From: Clostridia bacterium
GTDB taxonomy: Bacteria > Bacillota_A > Clostridia > Christensenellales > CAG-138
Direction: 5' to 3'
Length of the DNA stretch: 6,720 bases
Assembly: GCA_017459315.1 (NCBI GenBank)
Contig: JAFUDD010000285.1
Coordinates: forward strand, 1 to 6,720
Positions 1 through 5,760 of this stretch are shown here, piece after piece. The position numbers and the translations under genes are program-made. The first letter of the stretch is position 1. Each line of letters opens with the position of its first letter. Under the pieces are notes generated by a model. The model saw only the letters and a program-made list of their open reading frames with translations, was not told where the DNA came from and made no database searches.

Positions 1-2
1 AA

Positions 3-1673
3 CTGGACGAGAAGGTGCCGCTGTTTGACTGCTTCACCGCGCCGTGTACGCACGGCTGCCCGATCGGGCAGGACATTCCGCAGTATGTGGAGCTGGTGGG
101 ACAGGGCAAGTATGCGGAGGCTCTCGCGGTCATCACCGCGAAGAACCCGCTGCCGTTTATCACCGGTACGATCTGCCCGCATCATTGCGCCGAAAAGTGC
201 ACGCGCAACTTCTATGAAGAACCGATCCGCATTCGCCGTGCGAAGCTGACAGCGGCGGAAAACGGATTTGCGGAACTCTTAAAAACCGTCAAGGCCCCCG
301 AAGCGACCGGCCTGAAGGTCGCGGTCGTGGGCGGCGGCCCCGCGGGCATGGCGGCGGCGTACTTCCTCGCAAGGCAGGGCGCGCGCGTGACGCTGTTTGA
401 AAAGCGGGAAAAACTGGGCGGCATTGTGCGCTACGTGATCCCGGCGTTCCGCATTGCGGATGAATGTATCGACAACGACACAAAGCTTTTAGCGGCGCTC
501 GGCGTCGAGATCAAAACCGGCGCGGTCGCCCCGAGCGCGGATGAACTGCTGCAAAGCGGTTACACCGACGTGATCTATGCCATCGGCGCATGGGCCGAGG
601 GGAAGATGCGGCTTGAAAAGGGCGAGGCGCAGAACGTGATCGCGTTCTTAGAGGCGGCCAAGAACGGCACGCTCGGCGATATCGGCAAGAACGTCGTCGT
701 GATCGGCGGCGGCAATACCGCGATGGACGCCGCGCGCGTTGCCAAGCGGCATCCGGGCGTGAAACGGGCGATGCTCGTCTATCGCCGCACCGCGCGGTAT
801 ATGCCCGCGGACGAGGAGGAGCTGCAGCTTGCAAAGGCCGACGGCGTGGAGTTTATGGAGCTTTTAAGCCCGATTGCCTTTACGGACGGGAAGCTGCTTT
901 GCGAAAAGATGATCCTCGGCGCGCCGGACGCTTCCGGGCGGCGCAGCCCCGAGCCGACCGGCGAAACCGTTGCGCTGCCGTGCGATACGCTGATCGCGGC
1001 GGTCGGGGAAAAGGTCGAAACCGAGGTGTTCACCAAGGCGGGCGCAAGCCTTGACGGACGCGGACGCGTCGAAGCCTCCGCCGCGATGGAGACGACAAGG
1101 CCGCATGTCTATGCGGTCGGCGATTGCCGCCGGGGCCCCGCCACGGTTGTGGAGGGCATTGCGGACGCGGCGAAGGCCGCCGAAGCCATCGTCGGGCGGT
1201 ACGCCTACGAGATCGGCAGGGACGCATATATTACCGAAGAGGCGGCGCTGCAAAAGCAGGGCTTGCTGCGCGATTACGACTGCGCGGAAACGGAAAGCGG
1301 ACGCTGTCTGCATTGCGATACGGTCTGCGAATGCTGCGTGCAGGTCTGCCCGAACCGCGCAAACGTCGCCATCGACGTGCCGGGCTTTGCGCACCCGCAG
1401 ATCGTGCATATCGACCGGATGTGCAACGAGTGCGGCAACTGCCTTGTGTTCTGCCCGTATGCCTCGCGTCCGTATAAGGAAAAGTGGACAGTATTCAGCA
1501 CGGAGACGGAGTTTGACGGCTCGACAAACGACGGCTTTATCAAGCGCGCAGATGGATATAAGGTGCGGCTGTTCGGCGTCGCCCGGACGATGCATGACCT
1601 TTCCGCCTTGCCGGAGGGCGTGCAAAGCGTGATCCGGACGATTGAGGAAAAGTATCCGTACCTGCTCGGATAA
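3..1673 (+). CDS. ygfK: YgfK-type FAD/NAD(P)H/iron-sulfur oxidoreductase ("putative selenate reductase" subunit), C-terminal part, 5' end outside window
   Basis: The frame is open from base 3 (Leu-Asp-Glu-Lys before the GTG at 15), so the gene runs in from upstream and that GTG is not a start. The visible 556 residues resemble the GltD-like half of YgfK (about 1030 residues in E. coli). In order they carry a cysteine-rich N-terminal iron-sulfur region (CTHGCP, then CPHHCAEKC), an FAD-binding GGGPAG (nt 330-347), a second nucleotide-binding GGGNTA (nt 705-722, presumably NAD(P)H), and a ferredoxin-like tail. The tail holds CLHCDTVCECCVQVCP (nt 1305-1352) and CNECGNCLVFCP (nt 1422-1457), enough for two [4Fe-4S] clusters. 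It is probably a cytoplasmic electron-transfer flavoprotein. The 'selenate reductase' label is inherited and weakly supported. Adjacency to xdhD, as in purine/urate degradation clusters, suggests it exchanges electrons with that hydroxylase (inference). Family assignment is strong; substrate is unknown. Confidence 0.9.
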   Translation: MDEKVPLFDCFTAPCTHGCPIGQDIPQYVELVGQGKYAEALAVITAKNPLPFITGTICPHHCAEKCTRNFYEEPIRIRRAKLTAAENGFAELLKTVKAPEATGLKVAVVGGGPAGMAAAYFLARQGARVTLFEKREKLGGIVRYVIPAFRIADECIDNDTKLLAALGVEIKTGAVAPSADELLQSGYTDVIYAIGAWAEGKMRLEKGEAQNVIAFLEAAKNGTLGDIGKNVVVIGGGNTAMDAARVAKRHPGVKRAMLVYRRTARYMPADEEELQLAKADGVEFMELLSPIAFTDGKLLCEKMILGAPDASGRRSPEPTGETVALPCDTLIAAVGEKVETEVFTKAGASLDGRGRVEASAAMETTRPHVYAVGDCRRGPATVVEGIADAAKAAEAIVGRYAYEIGRDAYITEEAALQKQGLLRDYDCAETESGRCLHCDTVCECCVQVCPNRANVAIDVPGFAHPQIVHIDRMCNECGNCLVFCPYASRPYKEKWTVFSTETEFDGSTNDGFIKRADGYKVRLFGVARTMHDLSALPEGVQSVIRTIEEKYPYLLG

Positions 1674-1694
1674 GGCTTTGCGGCCGTATGGACC

Positions 1695-1740
1695 GCTTCG
1701 ACGCAGGTTCGGGAAGATTCTCCTTGCGGAGAACCGGAGC
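1695..1740 (+). other. Structured spacer between ygfK and xdhD with two competing folds
   Basis: The 92-nt spacer contains a hairpin TTCTCC/GGAGAA with loop TTGC (1718-1733). A competing fold pairs GCTTC (1695-1699) with GGAGC (1736-1740), GGTTC (1706-1710) with GAACC (1731-1735), and TCC with GGA (1721-1730). The two folds share bases 1731-1733 and cannot form together. No U-tract follows, so this is not an intrinsic terminator. It ends 12 nt before the xdhD ribosome site, so it could affect translation or mRNA processing (inference). The hairpin core nearly matches the central hairpin of the array downstream of xdhD. No promoter is evident in the spacer, which favours co-transcription of ygfK and xdhD. 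Confidence 0.45.
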
Positions 1741-1752
1741 ATGAAACGACAA

Positions 1753-1760
1753 AGGGAGGA
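1753..1760 (+). promoter_or_regulatory. Ribosome binding site fixing the xdhD start
   Basis: AGGGAGGA lies 5 nt before the ATG at 1766. The in-frame ATG at 1802, where family members would more usually begin, has only a weak GGAA 11 nt upstream. The 1766 start is therefore preferred although it adds 12 residues. Confidence 0.8.
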
Positions 1761-1765
1761 ACCCC

Positions 1766-4369
1766 ATGGCGGATGTATATGTAGACGGAAAACGCGTCAC
1801 AATGTCGGACTTTTACGTGAACGGGATTCACGTCGTCGTGCCCGACAATAAAAAGCTGATCCGCTTTCTGCGCGACGATATGCGCCTGCTGAGCGTCAAA
1901 AACGGCTGCTCGGAGGGCGCGTGCGGCACGTGTACGGTGCTGATCGACGGCAAGCCCTCCCGGAGCTGCATTCCGATGACCGACCGCATGGAGGGCAAGC
2001 ACATCGTCACCTGCGAGGGCCTCACGGCGCGTGAGCGCGAGGTTTACGCCTACGCATTCACGGCCTGCGGCGCGGTGCAATGCGGCTTCTGCACGCCGGG
2101 CATGGTCATGGCGGCCAAGGGGCTTTTGGACAAGAACATCGACTCGACCGAGGCCGAGGTGCGCGACGCGCTGAAAACGAACATCTGCCGCTGCACGGGG
2201 TATAAGAAGATTGTGGAGGCGGTGCTGCTGGCGGGCAAGCTGTTCCGCGAGGGCAGCGCCGTCCCCGCGTGCACCTTAAAGGGCGTGGTGGGCGACAGCA
2301 TCGGGCGCGTGGACGCGCCGGCTAAGGCGCTCGGCGAAGCGAAATACTGCGACGATCTCTACTTTGACGGGATGCTGTACGGCGTGGCGCGGCGCAGCGA
2401 CTACCCGCGCGCGAAGGTGCTTTCCATCGACACGGCCGAGGCCGAAAAGATGGACGGTGTGGTGAAAATACTGACTGCTTCCGACATCCCCGGCAAGCAG
2501 AAGATCGGGCATATTCAGCAGGACTACGACGTGATGATTCCCATAGGCGGGATCACGCATTTCTTAGGCGACGCGATCGCGCTCGTCGCCGCCGATACCG
2601 AGGCGCACGCCCGCGCCGCGGCAAAGGCGATCCATATCGCATACGAACCGCTGCCCGGCGTGTTCGACATGATGGAGGGCTTGAAGGACGAAATCCTTGT
2701 TCATGCGTCGGTGGGGACAAATGTGCTTGCGCATGAGCATTTGGTGCGCGGCAACGCAAAGGAGAAGATTAAAAACAGCAAGTACGTCGTCACGAATCAT
2801 TATTCCGTGCCGCCGACCGAGCACGCGTTCTTGGAGCCGGAGTGCGCGGTGGCGATGCCGGAGGGAGAAGGCGTAAGGATTTACAGCGGCGATCAGGGCA
2901 TCTACCAGACGCAAAAGGAATGTGCGGCGATGCTCGGTTTGCCGGCGGACGAAGTGCGCGTGACCGCGATGATGGTGGGCGGTGGCTTTGGCGGCAAGGA
3001 GGATATGAGCGTACAGCACCATGCGGCGCTGCTGGCGTACTGTACCGGAAAGCCCGTCAAGGTTACGTTCACGCGCGAGGAAAGCATTCTGATCCACCCC
3101 AAACGTCACGCGATGGAGATGGAGTTCACGACCGCGTGCGACGAAAACGGGTACCTCACCGCCATGTGCGCGACGCTCGTTTCCGACACCGGCGCTTACG
3201 CGTCGCTCGGCGGGCCGGTGCTGCAGCGCGCGTGTACGCACGCCGCGGGGCCGTATAACTATCAGAACATCGACATCGACGGCAAGGCGATCTACACGAA
3301 CAACCCGCCCGCGGGCGCGTTCCGCGGCTTCGGCGTCACGCAGAGCTGCTTTGCGACCGAGTGCAATCTGAATCAGCTTGCGGAGATGGTCGGCATCACA
3401 CCGTTCGAGATCCGCTACCGCAACGCGATCCGGCCGGGGCAGGTGCTTCCGAACGGGCAGATCGCGGACGAAACGACCGCGCTGGTCGAAACGCTCGACG
3501 CGGTGCGAGATGTCATTGAGCGCAACCCCAAGGCGGGCATTGCCTGCGCGATGAAGAACGCGGGCGTGGGCGTCGGCATCCCGGATACCGGGCGCTGCCG
3601 CCTCGAAGTGAAGGACGGCAAGGTGCATCTGCATTCCGCCGCCGCGTGCATCGGGCAGGGCATGGGCACCGTGCAGCTGCAGATGGTCGTGGAAACGCTC
3701 GGCATTTCGCCGGATCAGGTCGTGTACCATGAGCCGGACACCGCGCTTTCCCCGAACGCCGGCGTCACGACCGCGTCGCGCCAGACGCTGTTCACCGGCG
3801 AGGCGACGATCCGCGCGGCAAAATTATTGAAGGAAGCGGCCCTTCACGCGGGCAGCATCGACAAGCTCGAAGGGCAATCGTTCCTCGGGGAATACACGGG
3901 CATCACGGACAAGATGGGCTCCGACAAGCCGAACCCGGTTTCGCATATCGCTTACGGCTACGCGACGCATGTGGTCGAGCTGGACGACGAAGGAAAGATC
4001 GCCCGCGTCACCGCCGTGCATGACGTAGGCCGCGCGGTCAACCCGATTGCCGTGGAAGGGCAGATCGAGGGCGGTGTGGTGATGGGCCTCGGTTATGCCT
4101 TGACCGAGGATTTCCCGACAAAGGAGGGCAAGCCGCTCGGCAAGTTCGGCACGATCGGGCTTTGGAAAGCGAACCAGGCGCCCGCCATCGAGGCCGTCCC
4201 CATCGGCAAGGCCGCCAAGGACAGTCTGGCCTACGGTGCAAAGGGCGTCGGCGAGATCGCCACGATCCCGACCGCCCCGGCCGTGCAGAACGCCTACTAC
4301 AACCGCGACGGCATTTTCCGCACGACGCTCCCGATGGAGGGAACACCGTATACGCGCAAAAAGCGATAA
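1766..4369 (+). CDS. xdhD: XdhD-type (selenium-dependent family) xanthine dehydrogenase, fused [2Fe-2S] and molybdopterin subunit
   Basis: This 867-residue molybdenum hydroxylase is predicted to interconvert hypoxanthine, xanthine and urate or related purines in the cytoplasm. Residues about 13-85 form a plant-type ferredoxin domain (C48, C53, C56, C68), and about 95-165 the second [2Fe-2S] domain (C106, C109, C141, C143). An aldehyde-oxidase-type hammerhead domain begins near 185, and the molybdopterin domain fills the rest. That domain shows GGGFGGKED (405-413), AFRGFG with R520, GQG (630-632), and KGVGE with the expected catalytic glutamate E830. There is no FAD domain. The single-chain Fe-S/Mo layout, length and sequence fit the family tied to a labile selenium cofactor (SelD, YqeB, YqeC markers). 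No in-frame TGA exists, so selenium would not enter as selenocysteine. The substrate cannot be read from sequence. Odd point: residues 1-11 resemble residues 13-23. Confidence 0.9.
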   Translation: MADVYVDGKRVTMSDFYVNGIHVVVPDNKKLIRFLRDDMRLLSVKNGCSEGACGTCTVLIDGKPSRSCIPMTDRMEGKHIVTCEGLTAREREVYAYAFTACGAVQCGFCTPGMVMAAKGLLDKNIDSTEAEVRDALKTNICRCTGYKKIVEAVLLAGKLFREGSAVPACTLKGVVGDSIGRVDAPAKALGEAKYCDDLYFDGMLYGVARRSDYPRAKVLSIDTAEAEKMDGVVKILTASDIPGKQKIGHIQQDYDVMIPIGGITHFLGDAIALVAADTEAHARAAAKAIHIAYEPLPGVFDMMEGLKDEILVHASVGTNVLAHEHLVRGNAKEKIKNSKYVVTNHYSVPPTEHAFLEPECAVAMPEGEGVRIYSGDQGIYQTQKECAAMLGLPADEVRVTAMMVGGGFGGKEDMSVQHHAALLAYCTGKPVKVTFTREESILIHPKRHAMEMEFTTACDENGYLTAMCATLVSDTGAYASLGGPVLQRACTHAAGPYNYQNIDIDGKAIYTNNPPAGAFRGFGVTQSCFATECNLNQLAEMVGITPFEIRYRNAIRPGQVLPNGQIADETTALVETLDAVRDVIERNPKAGIACAMKNAGVGVGIPDTGRCRLEVKDGKVHLHSAAACIGQGMGTVQLQMVVETLGISPDQVVYHEPDTALSPNAGVTTASRQTLFTGEATIRAAKLLKEAALHAGSIDKLEGQSFLGEYTGITDKMGSDKPNPVSHIAYGYATHVVELDDEGKIARVTAVHDVGRAVNPIAVEGQIEGGVVMGLGYALTEDFPTKEGKPLGKFGTIGLWKANQAPAIEAVPIGKAAKDSLAYGAKGVGEIATIPTAPAVQNAYYNRDGIFRTTLPMEGTPYTRKKR

Positions 4370-4372
4370 ATG

Positions 4373-4623
4373 GCAAAGCAAGGCTTTGCAGTGATATTGC
4401 ACCTGCGGTGCAATGATATTCGCGCCGATGGCGCGAGTGATATTTGCCCCGATGGGGCAAGCTGATGTAGATTCTCCCTGCGGAGAATCTTTTCTTTATG
4501 AAGCGAAGCCCGTCATCAACTGTCCGAAGGACAATATCACTGCGGCTCTGCCGCAATATCACTCGTTTGCTTGCAAACGAATATCGCTGCTTTATCGGCA
4601 CAATATCGCTGCGCGTTAGCGCA
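4373..4623. repeat. Array of about ten unrelated-stem hairpins separated by GTGATAT / ATATCAC heptamers
   Basis: Perfect or near-perfect hairpins, stem arms in capitals: GCAAAGC-aag-GCTTTGC (4373-4389), TTGCACC-tgc-GGTGCAA (4397-4413), TCGCGCC-gat-GGCGCGA (4420-4436), TTGCCCC-gat-GGGGCAA (4444-4460), a 9-bp stem with loop ctgc (4469-4490), TGTCC-gaa-GGACA (4521-4533), TGCGGC-tct-GCCGCA (4541-4555), TCGTTTG-cttg-CAAACGA (4563-4580), a degenerate TGC/GCA (4588-4600), and TGCGC-gtta-GCGCA (4610-4623). A further decayed unit probably fills 4494-4512. Stem sequences differ, but spacers are conserved: GTGATAT at 4391 and 4437, TGATAT at 4414, ATATCAC at 4534 and 4556, ATATCG at 4581 and 4603. It may act as a 3' UTR structure, a cruciform-forming DNA element, or a non-autonomous mobile repeat. 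No protein or transposase is encoded here. Confidence 0.85.
4469..4497 (+). terminator. Probable intrinsic terminator of the ygfK-xdhD transcript, centre of the hairpin array
   Basis: A 9-bp stem (4469-4477 with 4482-4490) and loop CTGC are followed by a TTTTCTTT tract (4490-4497). It lies 100 nt past the xdhD stop codon. It is the only array hairpin with a U-rich tail, and the flanking spacers change orientation around it. Confidence 0.65.
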
Positions 4624-4636
4624 AAGCGCCTGTTTT

Positions 4637-4670
4637 CCGGCTATTCTACTCTCGGTAGAGCCGGTTTTTT
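4637..4670 (+). terminator. Second intrinsic terminator downstream of the array
   Basis: The outer stem CCGGCT (4637-4642) pairs with AGCCGG (4659-4664), and the inner CTAC (4646-4649) with GTAG (4655-4658) across an ATT bulge. Six T follow (4665-4670). The opposite strand has no matching U-tract, so it acts on + strand transcripts and should insulate degV from read-through. Confidence 0.75.
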
Positions 4671-4674
4671 CAAT

Positions 4675-4722
4675 TCTACCGGCAAAGCCGCGCCGGGTAG
4701 GGCGAAAATCCGGACGGGTAGA
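4675..4722. repeat. Inverted TCTACC / GGTAGA repeats abutting the degV promoter
   Basis: TCTACC (4675-4680) is the reverse complement of GGTAGA (4717-4722), which touches the candidate -35. Between them CTACCGGC (4676-4683) can pair with GCCGGGTAG (4692-4700) with one bulged base. The same GGTAGA word occurs in the preceding terminator (4654-4659 region). It could be an operator or more remnants of palindromic repeats; neither is shown. Confidence 0.4.
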
Positions 4723-4757
4723 TTGACCGCGGGCGGACTTTTCGGGTATGGTATATT
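4723..4757 (+). promoter_or_regulatory. Candidate promoter of the degV-family gene
   Basis: TTGACC (4723-4728) is a good -35. Two -10 choices exist: TATGGT (4747-4752) at 18-nt spacing, or an extended -10, TGGTATATT (4749-4757), which would not need that -35. Either starts transcription roughly 35-45 nt before the ATG at 4800 and after the terminator, giving degV its own transcript. Confidence 0.5.
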
Positions 4758-4787
4758 CAACGTATTGTATGCTGTTTTGTGACAGCA

Positions 4788-4796
4788 GAGGGAGGG
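4788..4796 (+). promoter_or_regulatory. Ribosome binding site fixing the degV-family start
   Basis: GAGGGAGGG lies just before the ATG at 4800. A GTG at 4779 is in frame but lies upstream of this site, so the shorter start is preferred. The protein then begins MNYRIFTDAACDIP, typical of DegV N termini. Confidence 0.8.
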
Positions 4797-4799
4797 AAA

Positions 4800-5660
4800 A
4801 TGAATTACCGTATTTTTACCGATGCAGCCTGTGATATTCCGAAAGCGACGCTCGCCGAATGGGGCGTGTCCATGATTGATATGACGTACCGGTTTACGGA
4901 CGAGGACTTTGAACGCTACAACAGCGAGTGCGACGTGCCGAAGTTTTACGACCAGATGCGCGCGGGGCGCTGCTCGCGCACCTCCGCGATCAATATGGCA
5001 ACGTTCCTCGATGCGTTCCGGCCGACGCTGAAAGAGGGGACGGATGTGCTGTATGTCGCATTCTCCGGCGGCGGCTCCACGACCTATGAACAGTCGCTGG
5101 CGGCTGTTGAACAGCTCAAAACCGAGTTCCCGGCGCGCAAGATTATGTCCGTCGATTCGCTCGCATTCTCCGGCGGCTTCGGCCTGATGGTCTACCTTGC
5201 CGCGCAAAAGCAGAAGGCGGGCGCTACGATCGAGGAGGTATTCCGCTATGTCGAGGAAACGCGTCTGCACGTCTGCCATTGGTTCACGGTGGACGATCTC
5301 GTATACCTCAAGCGCGGCGGCCGTGTCAGCGCCGCAACCGCGCTCGTCGGCACGATGCTCGGCATCAAGCCCGTCCTGCACGTCGATAACGAAGGCCATC
5401 TTGTGAACGTGGACAAGGCGCGCAGCCGCCGCCGCAGCCTCAAGGCCATGGCGGATCGCCTTGCCGCCACGCAGCTCGATCCCAACGGCCCGGTGTTCAT
5501 CTGCCACGGCGACTGTGAGGAGGACGCGGCGCTGCTCCGCGATATGGTCGAGCAGATCACCGGCAAGAAGATCGACCTGTTCGGCTACATCGGTCCGGTC
5601 ATCGGCTCGCACTCCGGCCCCGGCACCGTCGCGCTGTTCTTCCTCGGCAGCGAACGGTAA
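4800..5660 (+). CDS. DegV-family fatty-acid-binding protein (FakB-like)
   Basis: This 286-residue protein has the usual length and all the landmarks of the DegV fold. They are TDAACDIP (7-14), the T-S pair at 61-62, SGGGST (89-94) where relatives have SSGLSGT, D-S at 119-120, TVDDLVYLKRGGRVS (163-177), and the C-terminal GPVIGSHSGPG (265-275). There is no signal peptide or membrane segment, so it is cytoplasmic. Characterised relatives (FakB) hold one fatty acid for phosphorylation by the kinase FakA, feeding exogenous or recycled acyl chains into phospholipid synthesis. No fakA is in view, so the partner and ligand are unknown. An arginine-rich stretch (RSRRRS, 208-213) adds positive charge. 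The gene has its own candidate promoter and ends at a strong terminator, so it is probably monocistronic. The family is certain; the FakB role is inferred from family. Confidence 0.92.
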   Translation: MNYRIFTDAACDIPKATLAEWGVSMIDMTYRFTDEDFERYNSECDVPKFYDQMRAGRCSRTSAINMATFLDAFRPTLKEGTDVLYVAFSGGGSTTYEQSLAAVEQLKTEFPARKIMSVDSLAFSGGFGLMVYLAAQKQKAGATIEEVFRYVEETRLHVCHWFTVDDLVYLKRGGRVSAATALVGTMLGIKPVLHVDNEGHLVNVDKARSRRRSLKAMADRLAATQLDPNGPVFICHGDCEEDAALLRDMVEQITGKKIDLFGYIGPVIGSHSGPGTVALFFLGSER

Positions 5661-5677
5661 CGGTTCCTTTACAAACT

Positions 5678-5712
5678 AAAAAGGCTTTCGCCGCAGGGTG
5701 AGAGCCTTTTTT
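5678..5712. terminator. Bidirectional intrinsic terminator between convergent genes
   Basis: A stem of about 15 bp, AAAAAGGCTTTCGCC (5678-5692) with GGTGAGAGCCTTTTT (5697-5711), includes two G-U pairs and closes on loop GCAG. It is flanked by A5 on the left and T6 on the right, so it gives a U-tract in either direction. It lies 18 nt past the degV stop and 48 nt past the stop of the minus-strand gene, so it can serve both. Confidence 0.9.
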
Positions 5713-5760
5713 CTGTCCTTATGCGCGGCAGACTGTGCGCCGATGGGAAGCGTCCGCGCC

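Noticed and set aside
15..17. GTG at 15 as the true start of the first gene
   Set aside because: The frame is open to the window edge with family-like residues before it, and YgfK proteins have about 450-480 more N-terminal residues.
864..1742. Long antisense open frame opposite ygfK, and similar ones at 1274-2080, 2564-3730 and 4641-5612 on the minus strand
   Set aside because: These are expected shadows in GC-rich coding DNA. Their translations are low in recognisable motifs and rich in Arg/Ala/His, and the opposite strand has strong family matches.
1674..1765. Purine or molybdenum-cofactor riboswitch upstream of xdhD
   Set aside because: Only 92 nt are available, with no recognisable conserved core of these classes and no three-way junction; only simple competing stems are seen.
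1766..4369. Selenocysteine in XdhD
   Set aside because: The frame has no internal TGA. Selenium in this family is thought to be a labile cofactor component, not an encoded residue.
4373..4623. CRISPR array
   Set aside because: The conserved part is only about 7 nt, units are 22-25 nt, the intervening sequences are palindromic, orientation flips midway, and there are no cas genes.
4413..4782. Overlapping small open frames of 68 and 94 codons across the hairpin array
   Set aside because: They are read through by the palindromes: the first begins with near-repeat IFAPM units created by the array, has no ribosome site, and crosses two terminators. Neither resembles a protein.
4370..4799. Insertion sequence remnant
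   Set aside because: No transposase fragment, target-site duplication or long terminal inverted repeat is visible. The array may be a non-autonomous repeat, but mobility cannot be shown from one copy.
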